Source of the DNA: Bog-473 sp963828825
Lineage (GTDB): Bacteria > Actinomycetota > Acidimicrobiia > Acidimicrobiales > RAAP-2
Length of the DNA stretch: 64,000 bases
Reading direction: 5' to 3'
Assembly (NCBI GenBank): GCA_963828825.1
Contig: CAWHGF010000004.1
Span: forward strand, 992,001 to 1,056,000
Below, piece by piece: positions 1-11,109 of the stretch. The first letter of the stretch is position 1. The number at the start of each line of letters is the position of its first letter. Made by a program: the position numbers and the translations under genes. A model generated the notes under the pieces. That model made no database searches. It saw only the letters and a list, made by a program, of their open reading frames with translations, and was not told where the DNA came from.

Positions 1-907
1 AGTGTCCCACCTGGGTGCGCACGGGCCTGCCGCCCATCTCCGTCACGACCTCGGGCACCACGTGCGAGCAGATGAGGTTGTAGAGGATCGTCTCGCCGGG
101 GTGCTTGGCCAACATGGACGCGGCCACGAGGGCGGTAGTCAGCGAGCCCGACACGGGCTCGGCCTTCTCGTCGACCAGGAAGACGCGGTCCGCGTCACCG
201 TCGAAGGCGAGACCGATGTCGGCACCCTGTTCGAGCACGGCGGCCTTCAGCGGCACGAGGTTCTCGGGCTGAATGGGATCAGCCGGATGGTTCGGGAAGC
301 TGCCGTCGAGCTCGGGGAACAGGATCTCGACCGAGAACGGGAGCCGCTCGAAGACGATCGGCACCACCAGCCCGCCCATCCCGTTGGCCGTGTCGGCAAC
401 CACCGTGAGCGGGCGGAGCGACCCCACGTCGACGAAGGACACCACGTGGTCGGCCCACTCGCCCAGCAGATTCTTCTCCGACCACGTCCCCGTCAACGGC
501 GGCAGTGGCTGGCCGAGCAACGCCTCGGCACCGGCCTCGATGTCGGCCAGGCCGGTGTCGCGCCCGATCGGCCGCGCCCCGGAGAGGCAGAGCTTGAGCC
601 CGTTGTACTGCGCCGGGTTGTGCGAGGCCGTGAACATGGCGCCGGGCGAGTCGAGGTGGCCCGACGCGAAGTACAAGAAGTCGGTGGAGGCCAGGCCGAG
701 GTCGATGATGTCGACACCCTCGGCCCGTACCCCGTCGGAGAAGGCGGCCGAGAGTTCCACGCCGGTCTCGCGCATGTCGCGGGCCACCAGGATCCGGGGG
801 GCGCCGACGAAGCGGGCCATGGCGCGGCCGATGGCCCGGCACATCTCCGCGTCGAGCTGGTCGGGCACCGTGCCACGCACGTCGTACGCCTTGAAGACCT
901 GGTCCAT
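1..907 (-). CDS. manB: Phosphomannomutase/phosphoglucomutase, 3' part cut by window edge
   Basis: Interconverts hexose-6-phosphate and hexose-1-phosphate, feeding GDP-mannose synthesis in the cytoplasm. The frame begins MDQVFKAYDVRG, the typical N-terminus of the alpha-D-phosphohexomutase family. The phosphoserine loop TASHNP lies at residues 94-99 and the metal-binding loop DGDADR near residue 234. About 302 residues are visible of a family length near 450, so the C-terminal sugar- and phosphate-binding domains are beyond the window. GTG at 916 and ATG at 928 are in-frame alternative starts; none has a convincing ribosome binding site, so the exact start is unsure. The guanylyltransferase that would use its product is at 21052-22128. 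Mannose versus glucose preference cannot be read from the fragment. Confidence 0.93.
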   Translation of the reverse strand, partial: MDQVFKAYDVRGTVPDQLDAEMCRAIGRAMARFVGAPRILVARDMRETGVELSAAFSDGVRAEGVDIIDLGLASTDFLYFASGHLDSPGAMFTASHNPAQYNGLKLCLSGARPIGRDTGLADIEAGAEALLGQPLPPLTGTWSEKNLLGEWADHVVSFVDVGSLRPLTVVADTANGMGGLVVPIVFERLPFSVEILFPELDGSFPNHPADPIQPENLVPLKAAVLEQGADIGLAFDGDADRVFLVDEKAEPVSGSLTTALVAASMLAKHPGETILYNLICSHVVPEVVTEMGGRPVRTQVGH

Positions 908-963
908 GCGGCTCACGGGCCCAACCATAGGGGGCGGGCGCGCCGCGCTCCGCGCCCCGGGCC

Positions 964-1950
964 TCAGTGAATGACGCCGCTTCCGTTGGCGGCGATGGCG
1001 ATGATGGCGACCAGGTTGAAGCTGGCGTGGGCGACCATGTTCATGCCCAACCGCCCGGTGCGGTACGAGACCGCGGCCAGGATCATGCCGAACACGGCCA
1101 GGCCGGCCAGCTGCACCCATTCGCCGTGGGCCAGGCCGAAGAGGAGCCCGTCGACGATCACGGCCAGGACGACTCCGGCGACACGGGCGCCGCCGGCTGC
1201 CCCCAGGCGCGTGAACAGGCGTACCAGCGCCTTGAAGAGCAGGCCCCGGAAGAAGAGCTCCTCCATGGCGGGAGCGAAGATCACCGTGGCGATGGCGATG
1301 ACGATGAACCCGGCGCCGTGCGAGCCCCCCGTCAGCTTCTGCGAGGGCCCGTTGAAGTCGTGGATGTCGTGCTGGAAGGGCGCGTACATCACCGCGACGA
1401 GGATCTGGCCGCCGAGGCCGATGGCGATCCCGACCAGGTCGATGACCCGGAAGCGCAGCCCGAGGTCGCGCGCGAAGTGGCGCGTGCCCTGGTACCGGCT
1501 GGCCAGCCACGGCGCGCCGATGAAGCCGATCCACAGGCCGAGCAGGGTGGCCACCACGTACCACTCGGGTGGGACGGACGCCGAGGCGATGGCGGTCATC
1601 TGCGCGGACGTCTTCCCGGCGATGGTGCCGGCGATGTAGCCGAAGATCAGGGCGCCGATCTGGCCGACCAGGAAGCCGACGAAGGCGTAGACGAGCCACA
1701 TCCAGGCCTGGCGCTTGGTCTGCGGGGGGACCCACGGGGTATCGAGGAAGGGGACGTCGCCCTCGGGCACCACGGAGGGCGGGGGGGCCAGCTTCGAGAA
1801 CGTCGGGTCGTAGGGCGGCGGGGGCGACAACGCCGGGGCGGTGGCCCCGGCTGCGGGGGCGGCCGTGGACGGCCGCTGCGCCGCGCCCGCCGCCGGCGGC
1901 ACCACCACGGGAGGCCCGGAAGGCGCCTGCTGGAGCCACTCGCGGGGCAC
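964..1950 (-). CDS. CPBP family intramembrane metalloprotease
   Basis: Predicted polytopic membrane protein of the CPBP (CAAX protease/bacteriocin-processing, Abi) family. A proline-rich cytoplasmic N-terminal part is followed by several hydrophobic helices. The three family motifs are present: EELFFRG near residues 230-236, FGLAHG near 271-276 and HASFN near 308-312, which hold the catalytic glutamate and histidines. The substrate is unknown. The start is uncertain. GTG 1950 is the first usable start in frame, but an ATG at 2033 opens a plausible N-terminus (MTDTEPGG) in a different frame that would join this one after a one-base change in the G/C runs near 1970-1995. The gene is divergent from ftsH, about 190 bases away. 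Confidence 0.85.
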   Translation of the reverse strand: MPREWLQQAPSGPPVVVPPAAGAAQRPSTAAPAAGATAPALSPPPPYDPTFSKLAPPPSVVPEGDVPFLDTPWVPPQTKRQAWMWLVYAFVGFLVGQIGALIFGYIAGTIAGKTSAQMTAIASASVPPEWYVVATLLGLWIGFIGAPWLASRYQGTRHFARDLGLRFRVIDLVGIAIGLGGQILVAVMYAPFQHDIHDFNGPSQKLTGGSHGAGFIVIAIATVIFAPAMEELFFRGLLFKALVRLFTRLGAAGGARVAGVVLAVIVDGLLFGLAHGEWVQLAGLAVFGMILAAVSYRTGRLGMNMVAHASFNLVAIIAIAANGSGVIH

Positions 1951-2136
1951 GTACCCGTCCGGAACCGGCCCGGGCGGGCGTGCGGGGGGCGCGGCGGCCC
2001 GGCAGCCGCCCCGCCGGGCTCGGTATCGGTCATCGACAAAGACGTTACCGGCGCCCGCACCGCCCACTACCTGCAGGGGGACCCCTACCCCGGTGACCGA
2101 CGAGGCGGTAACCACTGACCAGGGACGGCGCCTAGC

Positions 2137-4305
<2,169 letters not shown>

Positions 4306-4360
4306 GGCACGGTGCACGGCTGATCGAACCGATCCGGCCGGCGCTGCGTCATGAGGGGGG

Positions 4361-4912
4361 ATGGTGGAGGACCAGCTCGCAGACTGGCTCGAGGACGGCT
4401 ACGTGGCCTCCTTCCGCACTGCGTGCCTGATCCTGGGCAACCGGGCCGACGCCGAAGAGGCCGTGCAGGACGCCTACCTGCGGGCCTGGCGCTTCCGCGA
4501 CTCCCTCTCGGCCGTGCCGAGCATCCGGCCCTGGCTCTACCGGGTCGTCGTCAACTCGTGCTACTCCAAGCTGCGCCGCGAGATCCCGCACCGCGACCGA
4601 CGCGCCGGTGACGAGCCGCTGGCCCATGTGCCCGCACCCGGCGCCGACCCCGAGACCGGGGCCGAGCAGGGCGAGGTGGCCGAGACCGTGCTCGCCGCGC
4701 TGCAGCAGCTGCCCCTCACCCTCCGTGTCCCGGTCGTCCTGCGCTACTACGCCGACCTGAGCGAACGCGACATCGCGTTGGCCATCGGTCGGCGCCCGGG
4801 CACCGTGAAGTCCCGCCTGCACGAGGCTCGCCGCCGCCTGGCGGCCGACCCCGCCCTGTGCGCCCTGGCCGGCGCCGGGGACGCACCTCCAATCGAGGAG
4901 ACCGGACCATGA
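4361..4912 (+). CDS. ECF-type RNA polymerase sigma factor
   Basis: A 183-residue sigma-70 family protein with sigma2 and sigma4 regions only, as in extracytoplasmic-function sigma factors. Region 2 is recognisable in NRADAEEAVQDAYLRAW followed by the RPWLYRVVVNSCYSKLRR segment. Region 4 carries LPLTLRVPVVLRYYADLSE and a helix-turn-helix ending RPGTVKSRLHEARRRL. A G-rich AGGGGGG stretch immediately precedes the ATG and could serve GTG 4364 equally well. The stop overlaps the next gene's start as ATGA, so the two are almost certainly co-translated. By position, the downstream DUF4349 membrane protein is the candidate regulator or partner. The target promoters are unknown. Confidence 0.92.
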   Translation: MVEDQLADWLEDGYVASFRTACLILGNRADAEEAVQDAYLRAWRFRDSLSAVPSIRPWLYRVVVNSCYSKLRREIPHRDRRAGDEPLAHVPAPGADPETGAEQGEVAETVLAALQQLPLTLRVPVVLRYYADLSERDIALAIGRRPGTVKSRLHEARRRLAADPALCALAGAGDAPPIEETGP

Positions 4913-6135
4913 CCATGCTCGACGACGACCGCCTGGCGTCGCTCTTCGCCCGCGCCGGGGCGGCCTTCGAGGTCCCGGTCACGGGTTCCGACGACATCCT
5001 GGCCCGGGCGGTCGGCCGGCCCCCGACGGCCGCGGACGGGGTCACCACCGACGACGCGGACGACGCCGAGGACGCCGACAACCGCGACGGCGGCCCGGTC
5101 GTGCTGCCCGACACCACCGCGAAGGGTCGGGTGCGGCGCGTCACCGGTGTGGCTGGTCGCCACCGCGCGCTCTCGGTGGCCGCCTGCATCGTCGTCGCCC
5201 TCGTCCTCGCCGGCGCGATCGGCGCGTTGGTGCGCGGTCCGGCCCACCCGACGATCACCGCGTCGGCGTCGCGGACCAACGCGGCGGTGCCCCGCCACGC
5301 GCCGACCCCGACCAGCGTCGCGCCCGGACCCTCCGCCGGGAGGACGGCACAGTCGGGCAGCGCGTTCGACGCCACCCCCGGCACAGCGGCAGGTCAGGCG
5401 GGGAGCACACAGGACACGGCACCGACGCTGCCGAGCGGCGCAGTGGGCCAGCCCGCCAAAATCGAGCAGACCGGCTCCCTCTCTCTGACCGTCGGCCGCG
5501 GCGACCTGGGCCGGACGGTCACGCAGCTGACCAGCCTCGCCGGGGCCTACGGCGGCTTCGTGGCCAACTCGCAGACGCAGTCGGGCGCGGCCGGCGGCGG
5601 CACCCCCTCGGGTAGCGTGACGCTCGAGGTGCCCGTGGCCGACTTCGCGACCGTGCTCGCACGCGCCGAGGCCCTCGGCAAGACCTCGGACCTCACGACC
5701 TCGGCCACCGACGTCACGGGCCAGTACGTCGACCTGCAGTCGCGCCTGACCGCCTTGGAGGACAGCCGCCAGCAGTACCTGACCATCCTGGCCAAGGCCA
5801 CGACCGTGGGCGACATCTTGTCCGTGCAGGAGCAGCTGGACACCGTGCAGCAGCAGATCGAGCAGTTACAGGGGCAGCTGCAACTGCTGGCGAGCCAGAC
5901 GTCCTACTCGAAGCTGGCCGTGACGATCGGCGAGGGCACACCGCCGGCCCGCCCGAGTCCGCTGCCCGAGTCCGGTCTGGTGCGGGCGTGGCACGCCAGC
6001 ATCGGCGGCTTCGTCACCGGCGTCGAAGGGGTGATCCGCCTGGCGGGCCCGCTGCTCTTCGCCCTGCTGCTGTTCGGCATCGTGCTGACCGGCGGCCGCG
6101 CTCTGTGGCGGCGCCACCAACGCCACAACCTGTAG
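4909..6135 (+). CDS. DUF4349 domain membrane protein, possible sigma-factor partner
   Basis: A 408-residue protein whose ATG overlaps the sigma-factor stop by four bases. It has a cytoplasmic N-terminal part of about 85 residues (MTMLDDDRLASLFARAG onward), a membrane helix near 87-109, a Ser/Thr/Pro/Ala-rich linker, and then a DUF4349 region from about 185 to 345. Within that region a coiled-coil stretch is rich in Gln/Leu (QEQLDTVQQQIEQLQGQ). A second membrane helix near 378-402 precedes a basic tail. DUF4349 is a poorly understood envelope family. The coupled sigma gene and the N-terminal cytoplasmic segment suggest a membrane-bound anti-sigma or sensor role, but this is inference; no zinc-type HxxxCxxC motif is seen. 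An in-frame TTA codon occurs at 5866. Confidence 0.82.
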   Translation: MTMLDDDRLASLFARAGAAFEVPVTGSDDILARAVGRPPTAADGVTTDDADDAEDADNRDGGPVVLPDTTAKGRVRRVTGVAGRHRALSVAACIVVALVLAGAIGALVRGPAHPTITASASRTNAAVPRHAPTPTSVAPGPSAGRTAQSGSAFDATPGTAAGQAGSTQDTAPTLPSGAVGQPAKIEQTGSLSLTVGRGDLGRTVTQLTSLAGAYGGFVANSQTQSGAAGGGTPSGSVTLEVPVADFATVLARAEALGKTSDLTTSATDVTGQYVDLQSRLTALEDSRQQYLTILAKATTVGDILSVQEQLDTVQQQIEQLQGQLQLLASQTSYSKLAVTIGEGTPPARPSPLPESGLVRAWHASIGGFVTGVEGVIRLAGPLLFALLLFGIVLTGGRALWRRHQRHNL

Positions 6136-6143
6136 GACCCGGA

Positions 6144-7622
6144 TCAGACGCCGATGGCCGAGGCCAGCGGGATCCCCGGCATCGACACCACGCCGAAGCC
6201 GGCAGAAGGGCTGGCCTCCTCGCTCACCGCCATGGGACCCGAGGCGCGGACGATGATCGGGTTGAGGCCGGCGGCCGCGAGGGCGGTCCCGTACACCAGG
6301 ACCATCGCTCCGGCCGCCAGCGCGCCCGTGGCGACCACGCGGTTGCCCGATGCGGTGGTCGCGACCGCGTTGTAGGTCTCGCGACCCGTGGAGGTGTTGA
6401 ACACCGCGAGGTACTCGGGCGTCGCGCCGCTCACCGCGGGACTGTCGCTCGTGCCGGGTGGCGGCACGACCCACTGGCCGCTGGGCGACTGCGCGCTCAG
6501 CCCGTCCACCGCCGCCGCCACGCCGGACTGCGGTGGCGGCGTGGCGGAATTGGGCAGGCTGACGGTTCTTCCCACGACGACGCCGGGTCCGCCCGTGGCG
6601 TCGACGGAGGTGGCGTAGGTCTGGTTGTCGGGAATCCGGGTCTGCGCGCTCGTGAGGAGACTCCAGGTCGTCCCGGGCAGGACTTTGTCGGTGAGCGGCG
6701 TCAACGGGCCGGAAGGCAATTGGAACCGCACCGTCACCGTCTCGGTTGCCGTGCCCGGGTTGAAGACGTCGATTTCGGAGGAGCCTCCCGGCACCTCCTG
6801 CGCCTGCGGGATCGCCCAGTGCGGCTCGGGCGCCATCACGCCCGGCACGAGCGAGAGCCCGCCGGATGCCCCACCCGGCCCCACCAGCTCCTGCACCTCT
6901 GATGCGACGACGCGGCCGGTCCGGGTGGCGACGACCGTGCTGACTGTGACGACCTGTTGCACCTCTGACGTCACGTTCTCCGCCGTCACCTGGCCCGCCG
7001 CGAGCACGATCCCCTGGTAATTGATCGGGTGGACCATGCCGGAGGGCGTCAGGAAGCTCAGGTCCACCACGACCGGCGTCGACGTGGGATTGAGCAGCGA
7101 GATGTAGAGCTCGTTTGCCGCGGAGGTGGAGCCGCCGGCGAAGTACCACAGGGGCGAGGTCGCGCTCTGGCAGGGCGCCTGTGACCAACCCAGCGAGTTG
7201 TGCACCGTCTGGGTGACAGCCACGCCGCCGCCCGAGGTGATCACGGTCTCGGACTCCCAGGAGCCCGACGACAGGGCGGGGATGGGCGGGGCCACCACGC
7301 CGCGAGGCGGCACGGCCACGTCGGTGTGCGCGGTGGCACCCGAGTCTGTCGTGGCGGTGATGGTCGCGGTGACGGGTCTGGGCGTCGTGCTGGTGAGCAC
7401 GAGGAAGCCCGGCGACACGCCCGACGCGGTGGACTGCCCGGTGCAGTACCAGGCGGACGACTCCGCATTTGGCGCGCCGACCAGCGCGCTGGGAGTGGCC
7501 GCCGCGCCCACCGGCGCCGGCGTCCCGCGCACGCCGACGGCGACGGCGACACCGGCCACGACGAGCACCACCAGGGCAACCACGCGCCACCGCCGCTCGT
7601 GGCTGTGGTGGGCCGGCGTCAC
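6144..7622 (-). CDS. DUF5719 family exported protein
   Basis: A 492-residue protein with one N-terminal membrane segment (RWRVVALVVLVVAGVAVAVG) and then repeated beta-rich, Ser/Thr/Val-rich segments with few cysteines, as expected for an extracytoplasmic all-beta protein. It fits DUF5719, found in actinobacteria next to a large GT2 membrane glycosyltransferase. Phrases such as ELYISLLNPTSTPVVVDLSF and EIDVFNPGTATETVTVRF recur through the chain and resemble a repeated Ig-like or adhesion-like fold. The start is GTG 7622, which overlaps the stop of the glycosyltransferase gene as GTGA, so the pair is translationally coupled. Its function is unknown; a role in presenting or assembling the coupled enzyme's glycan is a guess. 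Confidence 0.82.
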   Translation of the reverse strand: MTPAHHSHERRWRVVALVVLVVAGVAVAVGVRGTPAPVGAAATPSALVGAPNAESSAWYCTGQSTASGVSPGFLVLTSTTPRPVTATITATTDSGATAHTDVAVPPRGVVAPPIPALSSGSWESETVITSGGGVAVTQTVHNSLGWSQAPCQSATSPLWYFAGGSTSAANELYISLLNPTSTPVVVDLSFLTPSGMVHPINYQGIVLAAGQVTAENVTSEVQQVVTVSTVVATRTGRVVASEVQELVGPGGASGGLSLVPGVMAPEPHWAIPQAQEVPGGSSEIDVFNPGTATETVTVRFQLPSGPLTPLTDKVLPGTTWSLLTSAQTRIPDNQTYATSVDATGGPGVVVGRTVSLPNSATPPPQSGVAAAVDGLSAQSPSGQWVVPPPGTSDSPAVSGATPEYLAVFNTSTGRETYNAVATTASGNRVVATGALAAGAMVLVYGTALAAAGLNPIIVRASGPMAVSEEASPSAGFGVVSMPGIPLASAIGV

Positions 7623-10600
7623 GATGCCACCGTCTCGCTCAGGGCGTCTGAATCGCTCTCGGCGGCCAGCGCCACGGCCGGCGCGGTGGTCGCCGCCTGC
7701 GCCCGGCGCGGTCGCCCGATGATGGCGCCGGCCAGGAGCACCCAGGCGGCAAGCTCGAGGAGCACGACCAGCGGGATGAACGGGAATTGCGAGAGCGAGA
7801 GGCTGGCCCGGCCCTCGGCGCCGACCGCGTACTGCGCCGCCCAGCCGAACGCCTCCTGCCGAGCCACCGTGTGGCCATCCACCGTGAGGGCGAAGCTCCC
7901 TGCCGGCGCATAGCCGGCATAGGTGGTGCCCGCCGGCACCGATCCGACAGCCGGCCCGCTGTTCGACAGCGCGCTGAGCACCGGTTTCCAGCCCGCCACA
8001 TCCGTCGCACTCGGGTAGGTCGAGGCGCGGACGGGCAGCGCGGTGGTGCGGGCCGCGGTCACCGGCATGGCCACCCCGTTCGCGTAGACCTGGACGCCCA
8101 CCACACCCGGGACGACCTGAAGGTCGTCCTGCTCCAGGAGGTCGGTGTTGAGACCGGCCGGAGACGGCGCGCTGAACGACGTCGTCGTTCCCACCAGCGA
8201 CGGGGCCAGCGCGTCCACCACGACCACGTAGCGCACGCCGGCGGGCGCCAGCAGGCGACCCAGGTGCACCGTGCCGCCGGCGAGGGCCAGGCGGACGGCA
8301 TTGGCGACCTCGGTGGCGGGCCCCGGGCCGGCGGGCGTGAACACCTGGGCCGCGTCGGGCAGGTCGTCCGATGTGAGCGCGTAGGCCAGGCCCGGGCGTA
8401 CCGACCACCCCCCCACCGGCAGCGCCCGGGGGTCGCCGAGCCACAGGACGCGCGCCACGCCCGTGCTGGGACGGCCGAGGAACGCCAGGGGCTGCTCGGC
8501 GCCCTGCGACGGAAGGTCCCAGCGACCGCCGAGCGCGGCGCCCACCACGGGAAGCAGGCCGACGGCGACGAAGACGAGCGCCGCCACGCTGACCAGCTGG
8601 CGCCAGCCGAACTCCCGGCCGCTCAGATCGTTCTCGAAGGCGGCGATCCCGATGCCGACGCAGGCGGCGACGGCGAAGGCGGCCGGTGCGAGCACGACGG
8701 TCTCCGAGGGCGTGAAGGACCCCAGGTCACCCCGCGACGCGGCGAAGGCGATGCCCCAGGACGCCAGCGCCATCACCCACAGGCGCGCCGCCCAGGCCAG
8801 CCTGGTGCCGCGGGCGATGGCGAGAGGGAGCGCGGCGCCCGCCACCAGGAGCCACGCGATGGGCGAGCGGGCCGCCGGCCCGATGGCGAAGCGGAGGATG
8901 TCGCCCCAGCTCGGCGCGGTCGCACCCGACAGGGGAAGGCCGAAGATGGCCACCGAGCCCTTGCCGGCCAGCGCGGTGCCGACCACCCAGGGCAAGGCCA
9001 GGGCCAGGGCCACCATGACCGCCCCGAGCGCCACCACGAGCACGCGCCACGTCGGCTCGCGCGCGCCCACGAGGACCGATCCCACCATCCAGGCCACCGC
9101 AGTGACCAGGACCATCGGCACGATGGCCGGCGCGAACCCGGACGCGGCGGCAATGACGGCGCCGAGGATGACGACCTGGCCCGCGGGCCGGCTCCGCCAG
9201 CGCGGTCCGGGCTCGACCGCGTACGGAGCCACGCCGGCGGCCCGGGCCAGGCGCAGGGCGATGAAGGGGAACACGGCGTAGGCGACGAGCCCGTCCCAAC
9301 GGCCCGTGCCCAGCGCGCCGTAGGGCAACGGGAGGCCGAGATAGCAGATGACCGCGACGACCCGTGCCCGGGGCGACATCAGCGGGCGCGTGCAGCGCGA
9401 CACTCCCCAGGCGCCGAGGGGGATGCAGCCGAGGAGCAGGACACGCTGCAGGGTCCCCATGGCTCCGAAGAGCACGGTACCGCTGAGGCCGATCAGCCCG
9501 AAGGCGGGAGAGGACGGTGCGGTGGTGCCCACGCCGGCCGACTGCCAGCCGGAGAAGAAGTGGTGCCAGCTGGTCGACCACGACGGGAGCGGAGCCAGCT
9601 GCCCCACGAGCGGCAACGCCCCGAAGAAGAGCTCGCGGGTACCGACGGCGATAACGAGGAGGGCGACGACCAGCGCCACGACGCGCTGGCGTCCCGTGCT
9701 CAGCGGCACCGCCCGCACCCGCCGCCCAAAACGGTCCCGCCCCGCTCTTCGACCCAGGTCGTCGAGCTCGTCGAAGTCAGCGTCCTCGCTGAAGGCCGAC
9801 CCGACACTTCCGGTCAGGACGGCTACCTGGGTCGCTCGCGCAGCCTCCTGCCCGGGCCGCTCCCGTCTGGCCACGGCGTTGGCGGCCTCGAGGCCCTGGT
9901 GGGAGAGGCGGCTGAGATAGCGGGAAAGACGCGCGCTCCCCCGTACCTGCAGCCGGCGGACCTCGGAGTCGGGAAAGAGGCGGTGCTCCGCCAACTCGCC
10001 CCGCAGCACGGAGAGCTCGGTCAGTCGGCGGAAGTTCCAACGCCAGGCGCCGGCGACTGCCTGGACGCGGTCGCGGTCCCGGGCGAGCACAGCCACCACC
10101 ACCTCGCCGAAGGCCAGGAGCGCCGCCTGTGGCAACACCCGCAACAGGTGGATCCACGTGTAGCACTTGAGCACGGCCCGCAACTCGTGCCGCCGCTGCA
10201 GCGACTGCATGGTCGCCGGGTGACGACCCTCGGGCTCTCCGGCCACCACCAGCGACTCGAGCCCACCGGCCACCGCCTCGCGGTGGCGCACCCGCGCGTC
10301 AGGCGCCACCACAACCCGCGAACCGGCGACCTGGCTCCGCCATGACAGGTCGAGGTCCTCGCCCATGGCGACGATCCCGGCGTCGAATCCCTTCAGTTCC
10401 GCGAAGAGATCCGCCCGCACCAAAGTGCAGCCACCCGGAGCGACGAAGACGTCACGCACGGCATCGTGCTGCCCGTGGTCGACCTCGCCCTCGGTGATGC
10501 GATCCACGACCGCACCCGTCTTGTCGCAGCTCATCCCGACGTGCAGGATGATGCGGGGGTCGTCCCAGTTCACGAACTTCGGGGACACGACGCCGGCATT

Positions 10601-10939
10601 GGAGCGGAACGATTCCTCGACCAGCTTGTGCACGGCGTCGGGGTCCAGCGCCACGTCGTCGTGACAGAGCAAGAAGAACGCCGCTCCCTCCACCATGCCC
10701 AAGGCCTCGTTCGACGCGGCCGCATAGCCGGGCCGCCCCGGCAGATGCCGCACGAAGGCGTCGGGGAGGACACGGGCCACCCGTTCGGTGAGCCCGGGAT
10801 CGTCCTCGGCGGTCGACAGCACCAGGATCGAAAGCTCCCCGTAGTCCTGGGCTGCCAGGGAGGAGAGCGCCTCTTCGAGCCAGGGTCCGGGGTCGCTCGT
10901 GACCACGACGGCCACCACGGCCGGCACTTGGGCGTCCAT
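7619..10939 (-). CDS. Large GT2 glycosyltransferase with polytopic membrane domain
   Basis: A 1106-residue protein. Residues 1 to about 260 are a GT-A family 2 glycosyltransferase: VVVTSDPGPWLEEALSSL at the start, the acidic motif CHDDVALDPDA, and GFDAGIVAMGEDLDLSWR ending with a histidine-containing segment. After a linker rich in Arg, many strongly hydrophobic helices run from about 400 to 800, then an extracytoplasmic-looking domain, and a final membrane helix near the C-terminus (IPLVVLLELAAWVLLAGAII). The donor is probably a sugar nucleotide; the lipid or protein acceptor is unknown. The coupled DUF5719 gene and the nearby manB fragment match an arrangement I recall from other actinobacteria. 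ATG 10939 is the only natural start. Confidence 0.88.
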   Translation of the reverse strand: MDAQVPAVVAVVVTSDPGPWLEEALSSLAAQDYGELSILVLSTAEDDPGLTERVARVLPDAFVRHLPGRPGYAAASNEALGMVEGAAFFLLCHDDVALDPDAVHKLVEESFRSNAGVVSPKFVNWDDPRIILHVGMSCDKTGAVVDRITEGEVDHGQHDAVRDVFVAPGGCTLVRADLFAELKGFDAGIVAMGEDLDLSWRSQVAGSRVVVAPDARVRHREAVAGGLESLVVAGEPEGRHPATMQSLQRRHELRAVLKCYTWIHLLRVLPQAALLAFGEVVVAVLARDRDRVQAVAGAWRWNFRRLTELSVLRGELAEHRLFPDSEVRRLQVRGSARLSRYLSRLSHQGLEAANAVARRERPGQEAARATQVAVLTGSVGSAFSEDADFDELDDLGRRAGRDRFGRRVRAVPLSTGRQRVVALVVALLVIAVGTRELFFGALPLVGQLAPLPSWSTSWHHFFSGWQSAGVGTTAPSSPAFGLIGLSGTVLFGAMGTLQRVLLLGCIPLGAWGVSRCTRPLMSPRARVVAVICYLGLPLPYGALGTGRWDGLVAYAVFPFIALRLARAAGVAPYAVEPGPRWRSRPAGQVVILGAVIAAASGFAPAIVPMVLVTAVAWMVGSVLVGAREPTWRVLVVALGAVMVALALALPWVVGTALAGKGSVAIFGLPLSGATAPSWGDILRFAIGPAARSPIAWLLVAGAALPLAIARGTRLAWAARLWVMALASWGIAFAASRGDLGSFTPSETVVLAPAAFAVAACVGIGIAAFENDLSGREFGWRQLVSVAALVFVAVGLLPVVGAALGGRWDLPSQGAEQPLAFLGRPSTGVARVLWLGDPRALPVGGWSVRPGLAYALTSDDLPDAAQVFTPAGPGPATEVANAVRLALAGGTVHLGRLLAPAGVRYVVVVDALAPSLVGTTTSFSAPSPAGLNTDLLEQDDLQVVPGVVGVQVYANGVAMPVTAARTTALPVRASTYPSATDVAGWKPVLSALSNSGPAVGSVPAGTTYAGYAPAGSFALTVDGHTVARQEAFGWAAQYAVGAEGRASLSLSQFPFIPLVVLLELAAWVLLAGAIIGRPRRAQAATTAPAVALAAESDSDALSETVAS

Positions 10940-10994
10940 CAGGGGGCCGAGGCTATCCGGTCCGGCATTGACCCCTCAGGCACGAATTCCATCC

Positions 10995-11031
10995 TTGACT
11001 GCTTGCTACTGTTTAACATTCGTGATACTCT
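10995..11031 (+). promoter_or_regulatory. Candidate sigma-70-like promoter upstream of the 11110 gene
   Basis: The gap 10940-11109 is locally AT-richer than its surroundings. TTGACT at 10995-11000 and, with better spacing, TTGCTA at 11003-11008 followed after 17 bases by TACTCT at 11026-11031 are candidate -35/-10 elements. They lie about 80 bases before the strong AGGAGG ribosome binding site. No transcript data support the choice. Confidence 0.35.
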
Positions 11032-11109
11032 TGCACGTGAACACGGAGGCCTGCCGGCGGCACCTGTGTCCCGAACGTCGCAGTGAACGGAACCAGACAG
11101 GAGGCTCCC

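Noticed and set aside
7787..10345. Long plus-strand open frame opposite the GT2 membrane gene
   Set aside because: Composition is Arg/Gly/His-rich shadow sequence with no motif, while the minus strand encodes a clear glycosyltransferase.
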